Assembly: GCF_024679095.1 (NCBI RefSeq) | Contig: NC_066512.1 | Location: 19,660,789 to 19,724,788 of the forward strand | From: Eriocheir sinensis | Lineage: Eukaryota > Arthropoda > Malacostraca > Decapoda > Varunidae | Length of the DNA: 64,000 bases | Direction: 5' to 3' | Part shown: positions 10,346 to 20,050 of the stretch, one piece after another | Layout of the letters: each line of letters starts with the position of its first letter | How positions within the stretch are numbered: the stretch's first letter is position 1 | Notes under the pieces: generated by a model | Told to the model about the DNA's origin: nothing | Seen by the model: only the letters and a program-made list of their open reading frames with translations | The model's database searches: none | Translations under genes and position numbers: made by a program

Positions 10346-13300
10346 TATCGAGCCGGGTGTGTGGCCGGCTGACTTGTTGCTCCCATTACGCTGCCCTGAC
10401 GTGCCATGCTGCCATTATGACCCGCCCAGCCTTTGATCCGCGGCAAGTATAAAGCAAAGGGCCTCGCCCCGCCCCGCCCCGCCCCGCGTGAGCCGCCACT
10501 TTTACAGTCACTCGGCGTGGGGAAATTTGTCTACGCCCATGAAAGACACATTATCGGCTGACGGCTGCACCGCAGACATTACGAGAGTGTGATGGCGTGT
10601 GTCAGCCGAGGGGAGGTGTGGCGACCCTCCTTGCATTAAAATGTTTTATTAGATCCAAGGGGATGTTGAAAACCAGTTAAGATTTATGTTTTTTTTTGTG
10701 TATGGATAAGTTGACTGTACTGATGTGTGGGTATTCCAAGTTCCAACAACCATCAGCTTTTACTTGTCATTGCCTGACAATTTCGCTAGTTCTTCCGGAC
10801 TAACTTCTGATCCCCAGCAGAAAATTACTACAACTTCAGTTTTCAATAGAATTGGAACAAGATGCTGTAAAAGCTTCTTAATGGTGTTGTGGAGATATAT
10901 TGCCTCAAAATTTTCTGTGGAAAACTGGTTCTCTACTCATCTTCTCATGAGGGGAACTTCTAACAGCACATGATAAACAAAAACAAAAAACAAAAAAAAA
11001 GTCAAAAAGATGATGGTTGCCGAGGGTCCAAACTTGGGAATACATCATGATCATTTGGAAGGGGTGCCCAACAGACTGCATAGGTGCAAATATGGTCCGT
11101 TTGCTGTGTTCTTTTCAAGAGAGCAACATCAAAGACTTTAATGGAAAAAACTGAAGGACCTACAGTCCTATGTTAAGGCTAATCACACCACCCAAGCAGA
11201 TTGAAGTTTCCTATTATGTAAGACATTACGCTAAGGTGATCATGGCTTTGAGATTCAACTCTGTCTCACTGACTCTGGAGCCTGTGGTGGATAAGAACCC
11301 ACAACTTTGAAACACAGGGCAAGTGCGATATCAGGGTCACCCATTTCCCTTCCCAACGTTTCCCAAAATAGTCATTTATCAACCAACCCGAAACTGAGCA
11401 AGTCATATAATGAAAAGTAGAATGGCATTTCAAGCCGTGGTGTCAGGTGGCAGTTCATGTGAAGGCAGACAACAGACAGACTTTTCATATGTAGTGTAAT
11501 GTGTAAATGTTTATGTATTTTTACAGTTGTGTAATGCTATTACAGCCTAACCTGCAGTTAAACAGAAGCTTTGTAATAAGCATTGTAATAATTCCCTATT
11601 AAACTTGACTTGCTAAGGATGTTACCCCTTTCATTTTGTTGTTTATTACTGCTTTTTCTGCATAGGTTTTTATGGAGAAGGGTGTAGAAGCATGTAATAT
11701 TTGACTATATAGAAGTAATTTTCTATTGAGCATTTTAGCCTTTGAATAATTGTATATTTCCATGAGGAGATTAAAGCTGAAATGTTTTTTTTTTGATGTT
11801 GATGAAAATATTGGGTACCTATATAATTTGATTATTATTTGAAAGACAATGTATTGCATCTAACAAATCAGTGACTGCGGCTGTGGAACCACATTTGCCT
11901 CACAACACATTAATTACATAACCATAGACTGAGGGTGGTGGGCTTGATAAAGTTTTGCTCTGTAGTGCAATAGTCATGATTTGAGTTTTTCAGATCATCT
12001 GAGTTAAGTAACATTGGTGTTTTGCATTAAAGATGCATGTTGTAATCACTGCTAGATGAAGCCTTACGGTGCATATTTTCTTTTCTGTCAAATATTCAGA
12101 ACTTACAGAGGGCAACATGACTTGTCTCTCTTTACAAAGCTTACTTCCCTTTGACCTTTTTTGTTTATCAGCTATGTGTAGATTGTAATTTAAGCAGATT
12201 TCTACAAATGATAGCCTTTATGTGCTTGACTTTAAGGTTTTCAGCTATAATTTAAAGATTGTTGAGGTACACCCATGTAATATTGTTGGATACATTTTTA
12301 TTTTATTCTGATGAAAATATTATACACATTATAAATACAAAAACTTAAAACCACATTTCAAACTCTATGCCATGATTTTCCTTGCTTCTTAAGTTAGAAG
12401 AGCTTTTGTTAATGGTACAAATTAGCCTAGAATTATTCTATTCTACTGTGGCTCATGCACCTCCAGCACCCTCACCCTGGACACATACCACTGTAAAGGG
12501 GACCAAGTGTGTGGCACAGCAGGACTTAGAACAGGATTGGTTTTGGCCCTCTGGCACCAACAAGTGTCACAGCCTTCCTGCCAATGACTCCCTCACTCCT
12601 CTGCAGCACAATGTTTCTCTCAAGAACATTGTCTTCGCTTTCCAGGTACCTTTATTGTACTGAAACTCACATGTCATAAAGCTTTTTCTTAGCAATATGG
12701 CTTCATCTATTACCTAGTCTGTGTAGTACTGCAGATTGGCCATACTTTAGGCCACCCTACGCAAGACAGTGGTTTGCCTGGCACCTTGCTCATTAACAAT
12801 CTAAAAATATTAATGATTTGTTTAAAGTACTTGGAGAGAAGTAAGGTTCAGTTGTCTATTGGATTTTTTAGTGCATGTGATATGACTAGTGGGAGTGTGG
12901 TTACATGATTCATGTTTTTGAGTCATTTTCATGTTTTATTTAAACATGTCACCATGAGAATGTGACATCTTGGGAAGTTATTAAAGAAATGTAGAGAGCT
13001 TAAGTTATATATTGTTTTGATAAATTATATACTTGTTGGGAACTTTAGCAGCCACTCCATGAATATCACATAGGAAAGATAAAAGTATTGCTGAATATTA
13101 GTGTATTATTTTTTCTGCTATTTCTTATTTAAGAAATTAAATTCAGGAGGAGGCATTAGTGAGCAAGGTTTGTAAGCTAAGAAACCCCAAGCATATAAAT
13201 GACTGTGCCAATGCATGTGCATATACATACCTTTTTAGCAACACAGTGATAGTACAGAACATGAATGCTGAGAATTTTCTTACAGTTTCCACCAACAACG

Positions 13301-16300
13301 ATGGGAGCATCACGGTGGCAGCAGCGTCTTGCAGGGCTGCTGCGACTACGACTGTTGCGAGAAAATGGTAATTATAAGAGTCAAAAATATTCTGAGCAAT
13401 GATTTTTAAAAACTTGATTGTATGTAAAAGTCATTTGATTTTGTAATGATTTTACACCCCAGAGCCATTGGCAACTGCTGGTTCCAAGCTGACCCTGAGC
13501 ACCCGCCTCGGCTACACAGATGGCAACACAACTGCGACCACCAAGCCAATCCTCATGGCGGATAAACTACAGACCCGGCAAATATCATGTCACGTGATAA
13601 AAGAACATGAATTTGGAGGCTCCACCTTTGACTGTTCTCCAATGCCATTGATTGTATTGTACAGTCTGTATCATGACCACTACATTATCAATATCAGGAT
13701 AACCAACAGAGAGGGTCTCAGCTCAGATATCTCTGCTCAGGAATTGCCACAGATTCAAGACTTATATGTCTCAGTAAGTTTTGAGGTTGTGCTAGATGTA
13801 TGCATTTGCTTACTTACATGACCTACTAATTATTTGACTCGTCACTTTGTTGCATGATAATTCCTTTTTTTTTTCCATAAAAAGAGAAAGTTAAGGTTGA
13901 AAAGCAATACAGCTTCTGTTTTCTTTTACACATAAAAAGTAATAGAGTCTTGAAATTAGATATTTGTACAATCAGTTTCTGTCATGAAATTTGCTCAAAA
14001 CCATAGTGACTAGGCTTTTACCAATAAACTGGACTGTTATTTTGCTGCATAAGTAATTTTTCTTTAAAGTTAGCCATGCCTCATTAGTATCTTCTGGTAA
14101 TTGGATGTTTGTCAATATTTTTAAAATTTTTACAAATATGCTTTTTGGGAAATTTGGCAATACAGGTAACTCGATTTACGCGAGTTTGGTTTACACGTTT
14201 TTTGAATAAAGCGGGGTCCAAAATCCAAATAAATGTTTAATTTACACGTTTTTTTCACTTATACGCGATATTTTATGGAGTGGCCACTAGATGTCTCATG
14301 TAACTGGACTCACACGGTGCCGCGGCCACACAGCTGAACATTTCTGCATCACCTTTTCTTGATTGCCCCAGAGGCCCATAGGTGGCTGGGTATTGATTTA
14401 AAATGCTTTAGTATACTTATATGCACACACTTTAAATGAATAGACAGACTATAAGCTTTTGTGTTGTTACAGTCATGATGAAATTTCAGTTTTCAGTATA
14501 ATACGTTGTTGATTTAGATTAGTACAGCATAATAGCAGATGAAATTGAATCCTACTAAAGTATTGATACTAACTTGTACTCTGTAATTGCCTTCCTTACA
14601 GTTTATCAGTCAGAATGGCCACTATGTGAAGGTTTCGGTTGGGCTACAGACTGTGTTCTTCCCCCTGGTGGCCATCATCCTCACTTGGTACCTACGGATC
14701 CTAAAGCAGCTGAGATGGTGCTACACCTACTTCCAGATGATCTTGTTGCTTCTTGCTGTAGCACTACTTTTGATAAACTGTGAGTAGCTCATTGATAATA
14801 TAATTGTTCTTTAACCATTACTGTTTGCATTGTGAACCACCTATAGTATGCAATGGAGGATGAGGGGAAAGGATGGTTTCAATTATATACATGAGTTTAT
14901 TTCAGTTTAATAATTTCTGTTACCATAATCTATTAGAAGTCGACAATCCCACATGTGTTACAACCATCCTCATGTGCCACATAAGAAAAGAGAACGTTAA
15001 GGATGGAAAGCACTCCAGCTTCTGTTTTCTTTTACTCGAAAATGTCACAGAGTACTTGAATTAGATACATTTGGCTGCCTGGTATTTATATGATAGTCGA
15101 ATATTCATGGCTGAGTAGACAGTTCCATGGAATGTAAAGCAAGTAAATTAATAGTAAGAGGATAGGAGTGTGATTACTTTGGTGTGTGATGCGAGTGGTA
15201 TTTCCCTCACTGGGTATCCTTTTTCTCTGTTTTTGAATTGTTGATCCACCTCACACTGTTTTGTGTAGGAAATAAACCTGTGATGATGATGAAAGAGGAG
15301 ATGGCATGAGGCATAACACTTATGATCATGTGGAATGGGAGTTAACTTTAAAAGAGTATATGGGCTGATGAGACAGGATGGTGAGAGGAACAGAATCATG
15401 TGTAAAAGGTGATGTTTGTGAGAGAATCTAAGGTGCTGAGTATAGAGTGGTGTAGTGGGTTAAATGTAATACCAAACAAACAGACAAACAGACAGGCAAA
15501 GAAAAATGGTCAACAGAGGAAGGTTTTAGTACATTATTTATGACAAATGTTTGCCTCTGGTGCAGGTCCGTGGACATACCTCACACTGGTTGTTGACTGC
15601 CCCTGGCTCGTCATTCTTCAGGAGCTGAGTCTTGGGGTGTTTTATGGCATCCTCATGACATTCCTTCACTTCCTGACACATTTGTATCTTGAGGTAAGTG
15701 AGCAGAGGGTTGAAGTTGATTCTTGGTCATTAGGTAAGGGAAAAACTAGCCAAAACAATAAAATTAACAGTATCAATAATAGAATGATGCACATAATATA
15801 GTAAAAAGGAACATTCAGTAACTAATTGTAAAGTAAGGTGATAAATAGTAGTGCAGATTAGTGATAAATTGCACTCTGATTACCATGAATTTCAGAGATT
15901 ACCACCTATCTATCTGTCAGTGTCTCATGTGCTCTGCCTCCTCACAGGATGTTTTGAGGAGGTGGTCATGTCATAAATATTTTAATTTTCCCTGTTCTAG
16001 CACTCCTTCTCAGTCTGTCAACTTTGTCAACAATACTCATCCACTCTATTGATTCTTTTCACTGATGGTCTCCCCCTGATATCTTTTCCTTCAATCTTGT
16101 CCTCATACACTCCTCTATAGATTTAAATGTCAGCATGATTTTTAAGAGTATCTCATTACTGAAGACATAAGAAATCAATGCCTTGATGTATCAGCAAACA
16201 TTAGATGTTGCCTATGTACTCAAGTTGAAGTAAATCTTTTCCCTTTTTCCCTGCAGCCTGTAAGCCACTGTCCTAAGGTACGGACAGCAATGATGCAGGT

Positions 16301-19300
16301 CATTGGGGCCTACACCTCGACCATCTTCCTCTTAGATTTCATGGAAAATGTCATCCTGCTCCACAACCCGCTGCCCTACGTGTGGGAGTCCCTGCACCTG
16401 GGCCTGGCCACCATCACTGTGCTCCTGGTGGTGGCCTACCTCACTTACATCACCATCAAAGTTTACTCAGTCAGTGGACGGCTTTCAGATCAGTTGACAA
16501 TTATTTTTTTATTAACTTTATTTCATGCCGTATTATGTATCATAGCATTCTATGATAGTAAATTAGTATTTCAGCCATTATTCCATTTTGAAAATTTGAG
16601 AGGTTTTAAATATAGTAGTTGCTTCATTTTTGTATTAACAACATTTATTTATTACAGGCTGTTTTGGTTCTACAAAAAAGTGCATCTAAGGAGAATAATG
16701 AGGTCAGCGCAATGGGACTGGGCAGGGAGTGCAAGCTTCACGAGGTGTCACCAGGATCAAGGTGGAGGGAGATGGTCCTGCTGGTGGTGTCGTGGATCTG
16801 TGTTGTCCTCACTGCAGCAGAATTCATTATCAAAAGAGTGAGTAAGGATACACGGCTTATCTTTCCTCACCATTCAAGTCTCACATTGATATAATGAAAG
16901 TATTTTTCCTGCCACGGCATTTTTTCAGCAGTCATTCTCTAGCAATATCAGCGTGCTGAATGCCAACCAGGTCCTTGGACCTGCTGCTCCATGGAAACTG
17001 TAGGACTTTATTTTTTGTTAATAAAGATTTCCTGTCATAAAAGTAAGACAGTATTTGTACTTTCAGTTACATGATGGAATGTGGATATGGGAGGATATTT
17101 TGGGCAACTTGGAAATAGAGAATACAAGTGGATTCCTCCTTGGTGTTTATAGCCTGTGGAATGTGTTCACCTGCATGGTACTCATCATGTACCCACCTGT
17201 GTCCCCTCCCAGCACCTCACGAGGTAAACTTTATTTTCCTGGTTTTGTACTTCATGGTCAAAATATCAGCATCTACCCATTCACATTACAGATTTTGATC
17301 ATAATTTATATTTAAAAATATTGCTTCATCATACAGATATGTTTTTCATAATAATTGCAAAGTTACTTTAGGTAGAGCTAAGCAGTCTTTAGTAAAAGTC
17401 TATTTATCCAATCACCGATAGTTCAGCATACCATTTGTACAGTTTTATGTCAATGACAATACGTGAGAATTGTTTTTTTGTCTTCTTATTGACCTAGATA
17501 AGAGCGGAGTGTGACACGAGGATGATGTCAGATGACGAGTGTGAGGTGATACTGGAGGTTTGCCATCTAGAGGAATATATAAATTCCATTTGTTCATTTA
17601 TCATTATACCATAGCAAAGAGCAACTTGTAAGCTTTCAAATGATATATAATTGTCCCAGTGTTTGTTACAATAATTTGACTGAACACTAAGGTAAGCAAG
17701 GGAACACCAATTTTTTTACAACATTAGTTACCCGTTTATTATGTACGTAACTTAAAACCGCCCACTCATTTTATCACAGGGTATAAGGGTTAAAGTCACC
17801 TGTGCTCCCTGTCCTACTGTTTGGCTATGCGACATGGACACTAAATATTGAGTTGAAGAGGCGAATTGATGCCTTTTGGTATTAAGTGACTTTGCAGAAT
17901 CATAGGATATTGCTGGAATGACTACTCTGTAAGCCTGAATCAAGGTCTATTACCTTCATAGTCCATGAATGCATCTCCGGCTATATGGGCATGTTGCAAG
18001 CTTCCCAGAATTTGACCCTGCTCACTGGTTGTTTCTTTAAAAGACAAGTGTGAGTGGAGGGGGCCAAGGGCACCCTAACAAAGCTTATGGCTAGAGCAAG
18101 TCGATGGATCGTGCTTGGAGGTACTCAGTATAGGAAAGGTTCGTGCATAGCAACTTGCCCAGAGGAACCCCTGGGGATGGCATTGTATGGAGGCCAAGGC
18201 AATGCGCCCCCTTGCAAATGCCTCCATGACTGATTGATCAAAAATCATATCTGCATATTTCATTCACATGTTAAATTTTCAAGAGGGGTGGAGGTTCTTT
18301 TTAACCATGCCTTTTGATATTAAGTTCCTTTCTCACTAAGTCAAGGTAAGAAAGTTAAGTAAGTACTCTACAAGTCTGTTAATTCAATTTGTAGTGGACC
18401 AGCCTCGTGCCGGATTATCAGATATGCAGGACACTTGAGTGGTAGTACATGTATGGACAATTAGATAGCATAATTTGATTTTTTTGGTCCCCCTCTGCCA
18501 TTGTAACTCATGAGCTGGATGGGTCCCTGTCGCTGCCGCCCCCTCATGTTAGTGAATCTATGTAATAAAAAAGTGTAGGGAGGAGATACGTTATGTTCCT
18601 CCACTGGCTGAAGAGCAGATGTCAGCTGAGTCCATTCCCAAGCCTTGTGTGAAAGGATCTTAGTGATAAACAAGGCAAGAGAGAAGGAAGAAAGGAAGGA
18701 AATTGGAATGAAATGGAGCACATAAAGGTGGACAAACCACAGCTGACAAGTGGAAAACACATCTGCATGTGTTCAGGCCAACCAAATCAGCCCATGATAA
18801 GCATTCATTCCATAATACTGTACTGTGTAATGAAAATATATTTGAACAATAAGCTGGAAAATGCAGCCTGCTGTGAAAATGTTCCAGTAGATTGTCTTTC
18901 TGTCTCAGTAAACTGCATTGTATAGTAGTGCCAAGATGTTTTCAGAATGTGATTGTTTCTTTTCAATCTATTTTTCAATTTCTTTCCTTCTGAGAATGTC
19001 AGAGTTAATGTAATAAGTATTTTAATGTGCTCATTTGAAAACACAAACAGTGGCATGTCTTGCATACCACATGTAGTTAAAATGCATTACCTATAAACAA
19101 TTTGTTTAAGACTAATGGATGATCCTTTTATTCTGAAGGTGAATCTGAGATGACGTTGGAGATGCCCTCCCAGCAGCAGCCTCGCCTACGCCCCAAACCA
19201 CCTTTTCTTCGCCAGAATGCTATTGATATTGTGAGCGAGGACTCACTTGATGGTGTCATTATGAATAATCCTGCCATCAGCATTGACTCAGCGAATGGAG

Positions 19301-19899
19301 ATCCTGTCAAGAAGCTAAGTGTTGTGCATGCTGATGGTCTCATTAGTAGCGATGATGCTGTCAGTGTTTATTTGATAAGTGGTGACAGTATTGTCAGTGC
19401 TGATGCTGCTAAAAATGATGCTGTTGCCGCTGTTGAAGATGATGAGGATAATAACCCTCGAAGCAATGCTGTGAGTGACCTTTCTGTTCCAAATGGTGCT
19501 GTGACAGTGAGTAATACTGTTTCCACCAATGCTGGCACAGTGAGTAATACTGTTTCCACCAATGCTGGCACAAGTATGGATGGTGTCGGTTTTCATGTCA
19601 GCACAACACCACTAAGTGGTGGTCGCTCTCTGTATGGCACTCCTGCATTAAGCTGTGATTCTGCCCCTGGCAACGATGCTACTGTGAGCTTGAACTCTTT
19701 GAGTAGTGTTTCCACTAATAATATGGATACAGCAAAGCTAATTCTCCTTAAATTAAATGAGTGTAAGAAGGCCTCTTTGGTTCTTGTGAATGGTGTCACT
19801 ATACCAAGTATTGATGAAGACAGCAGTGATATTGACATGATTGATGACTTGCAAAGTCGTACTGATTTGGAGATTTCTGAAGCAGAAGAGAAACCATAA
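10211..19899 (+). CDS. wls-like: Wntless-like Wnt-carrier membrane protein, 10 coding exons (772 aa when spliced)
   Basis: Coding exons are 10211-10340, 12467-12645, 13286-13367, 13463-13773, 14602-14779, 15566-15693, 16257-16469, 16658-16837, 17067-17223 and 19139-19899. All introns are GT..AG and all phases agree, giving 2319 nt. Family evidence: a lumenal domain with cysteine pairs C58/C77 and C173/C188 in the same contexts as human WLS; the ISQNG..VKV segment (236-245), matching human IHQNG..KV; the LLDFMEN..L..NP segment (361-374), matching the human FD.CERG..L.NP region; and LGVYSLWN (492-499), matching human GIYGMWN. Membrane segments lie at about 22-43, 245-265, 278-293, 315-335, 347-366, 384-403, 446-461 and 488-508, the WLS layout of one plus seven. 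Known WLS binds palmitoleoylated Wnt and cycles between Golgi, plasma membrane and endosome. Possible N-glycosylation sites are N83, N92 and N152. Oddities: low identity, no visible YEGL endocytosis motif, and a 252-residue tail (human WLS is about 541 aa in all). The start ATG has A at -3. The WLS family call is firm; orthologue versus paralogue is open. Confidence 0.85.
10463..10488 (+). repeat. (CCCCG)n pentamer run at the start of intron 1
   Basis: Four back-to-back CCCCG units lie about 125 bp after the exon 1 donor. On the minus strand this is a run of four GGGG blocks separated by single C, which fits both GC-box (Sp1/KLF-type) sites and a G-quadruplex motif. Regulatory use is inference. 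Confidence 0.6.
10489..12466 (+). other. Intron 1 of the Wntless-like gene
   Basis: About 2 kb of AT-rich sequence between a GTGAGT donor and the CTCCAG acceptor. I see no second gene, no long microsatellite and no clear transposon ends. Confidence 0.6.
12467..12645 (+). CDS. wls-like: Wntless-like coding exon 2 (residues 44-103)
   Basis: It starts after CTCCAG and ends before GTACCT in phase 0. Joining to exon 1 gives MLL-APSPW, which lines up with the GLIAPGP that ends the first membrane segment of human WLS. C58 and C77 with the nearby W68 match the human KCV..WF.P.G.N.C pattern, and NIVFAF (97-102) matches human NDIVFSV. A second acceptor at 12430 keeps the frame and would add 12 residues. 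Confidence 0.8.
12646..13285 (+). other. Intron 2 of the Wntless-like gene
   Basis: AT-rich, 640 bp, with clean GTACCT and TTCTTACAG borders. Nothing else is recognisable in it. Confidence 0.6.
13286..13367 (+). CDS. wls-like: Wntless-like coding exon 3 (residues 104-130)
   Basis: A short 82-nt exon after TTCTTACAG, ending before GTAATT in phase 1. FPPTTMGASRWQQ (104-116) follows the IPLPHMEMSPWFQ segment of human WLS position by position. The exon is recognisable only in this frame. Confidence 0.75.
13463..13773 (+). CDS. wls-like: Wntless-like coding exon 4, lumenal domain (residues 131-234)
   Basis: A 311-nt exon after CACCCCAG, ending before GTAAGT in phase 0. It carries the LxTRLGYTDG strand (142-151; human DVSLAYRDD), the second cysteine pair C173 and C188 (human KLKC..YYECD), YIINIRI (human FYLLNIRL) and the QIQDLYV strand that leads to the first segment of the membrane bundle. 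N152-T-T is a potential glycosylation site. Confidence 0.85.
13877..13963 (+). repeat. Intronic repeat copy 1 (intron 4), similar to 14979-15067
   Basis: This 87-bp stretch, with the core CAGCTTCTGTTTTCTTTTAC and a shared AATTAGATA end, is clearly similar to a stretch 1.1 kb away in intron 5. The family is not known to me. Confidence 0.6.
14163..14350 (+). mobile_element. Possible pogo/Tigger-like MITE fragment in intron 4
   Basis: The left edge reads TA then CAGGTAACTCGATTTACGCG, followed by several further TTTACACG/TTTACGCG-like units. A CAG start next to TA and CTCG..TTTACGCG-type ends resemble pogo/Tc1-mariner superfamily termini. I cannot find a matching right terminus, so the extent is a guess. 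Confidence 0.35.
14602..14779 (+). CDS. wls-like: Wntless-like coding exon 5, membrane segments 2 and 3 (residues 235-293)
   Basis: It starts after TTCCTTACAG and ends before GTGAGT in phase 1. The ISQNGHYVKV stretch and the following QTVFFPLVAIILTWYLR correspond to IHQNGGFTKV and the membrane segment ending MVWYWRR in human WLS. A second hydrophobic helix follows at 278-293. This is one of the clearest family matches in the gene. Confidence 0.88.
14780..15565 (+). other. Intron 5 of the Wntless-like gene
   Basis: 786 bp between GTGAGT and GGTGCAG. Apart from the repeat copy at 14979-15067 and a short ACAGACAAACAGACAGGC run near 15480, I see nothing. Confidence 0.6.
14979..15067 (+). repeat. 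Intronic repeat copy 2 (intron 5), similar to 13877-13963
   Basis: Same orientation as copy 1 and similar over about 90 bp, including GAGAA..GTTAAGG, the CAGCTTCTGTTTTCTTTTAC core and GAATTAGATA. It is either a dispersed short repeat or an old local duplication. Confidence 0.6.
15566..15693 (+). CDS. wls-like: Wntless-like coding exon 6, membrane segment 4 (residues 294-336)
   Basis: It starts after TGGTGCAG and ends before GTAAGT in phase 0. The PWTYL and LSLGVFYGILMTF parts follow the DWTWM and IRQGIFYAMLLSF parts of human WLS. The GEHMMD sequence that follows the helix in the human protein is replaced by THLYLE, one sign of divergence. Confidence 0.85.
15694..16256 (+). other. Intron 6 of the Wntless-like gene
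   Basis: 563 bp between GTAAGT and CCCTGCAG. No repeat or gene is recognisable. Confidence 0.6.
16257..16469 (+). CDS. wls-like: Wntless-like coding exon 7, membrane segments 5 and 6 (residues 337-407)
   Basis: It starts after TTTCCCTGCAG. FLLDFMENVILLHNP (360-374) matches the FIFDMCERG...NP region of WLS. The donor is uncertain: TCA|GTCAGT at 16470 is preferred, and AAA|GTTTAC at 16461 would also keep phase 0 and drop three residues. The frame stays open past the donor, but that extension is AT-rich, has no family match, and would leave exon 8 out of frame. Confidence 0.8.
16658..16837 (+). CDS. wls-like: Wntless-like coding exon 8, third cytoplasmic loop and membrane segment 7 (residues 408-467)
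   Basis: It starts after ATTTATTACAG and ends before GTGAGT in phase 0. The SAMGLGRECKLH part lines up with PAMSKVRRLH of human WLS. The next residues are EVSPGSRW where the human protein has YEGLIFRF, so the tyrosine sorting motif is missing here. A hydrophobic helix follows at about 446-461. Confidence 0.82.
17067..17223 (+). CDS. wls-like: Wntless-like coding exon 9, membrane segment 8 (residues 468-519)
   Basis: It starts after TACTTTCAG and ends CGA-G before GTAAAC in phase 1. The pattern W.WE...(16 residues)..GFLLGVYSLWN...MVLIMYPP copies the W.WGG..FFTGIYGMWN...LMFLYAP end of the WLS membrane domain. The exon marks the end of the recognisable family domain. Confidence 0.87.
17224..19138 (+). 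other. Intron 9 of the Wntless-like gene, with a possible alternative terminal exon
   Basis: 1.9 kb, mostly without features. After a pyrimidine-rich stretch and CCTAG, the sequence from 17498 would splice in phase to exon 9 and add only D-K-S-G-V before TGA at 17512-17514. The rest, including 18000-19100, shows no domain or repeat I can name. Confidence 0.5.
19139..19899 (+). CDS. wls-like: Wntless-like coding exon 10, long acidic Ser/Asn-rich C-terminal tail (residues 520-772)
   Basis: A 761-nt last coding exon after TATTCTGAAG, ending in TAA. Its phase (2 bases to complete a codon) fits exon 9. The tail is cytoplasmic by topology, low in hydrophobic residues and rich in Ser, Asp, Asn, Val and Thr, with an acidic end (about 743-772, containing SSDIDMIDDL). 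It holds an exact 11-residue tandem duplication at 643-664. I recognise no domain. Length and composition are unlike the short tail of human WLS. Overlapping minus-strand open frames are shadows. Confidence 0.7.
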
Positions 19900-20044
19900 T
19901 TGGCTACATAGTCACAGGCAACCACTGTGCATCCAGTTAGGTTAAGAGCACAAATTGAATTAGTGTTAAAGATAATTCTTGAAGAAGAACTAAAATAGTT
20001 ACAATACACTGTGTAAGGAAGAATGGACAAAATTTGTGGAAAGG

Positions 20045-20050
20045 AATAAA
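20045..20050 (+). promoter_or_regulatory. First AATAAA polyadenylation signal after the Wntless-like stop codon
   Basis: A canonical AATAAA lies 146 bp after the TAA stop. It is the earliest candidate; later ones are at 21204, 21971, 22953 and 22982. Which is used cannot be told from sequence. Confidence 0.4.

Noticed and set aside
16470..16657. Readthrough of exon 7 as coding (open frame continues to 16841)
   Set aside because: The extension is AT-rich, has no WLS similarity, and its 188-nt length would put the well-matching exon 8 in the wrong frame; a 188-bp intron explains everything.
10211..19899. Assignment to TMEM181 or another GOST-family receptor instead of Wntless
   Set aside because: The cysteine spacing, the ISQNG..VKV motif and the LGVYSLWN end match WLS better by memory; a profile search would be decisive.
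19315..20030. Minus-strand open frames over the last exon
   Set aside because: They are shadows of the + strand coding exon; no domain and no splice context.
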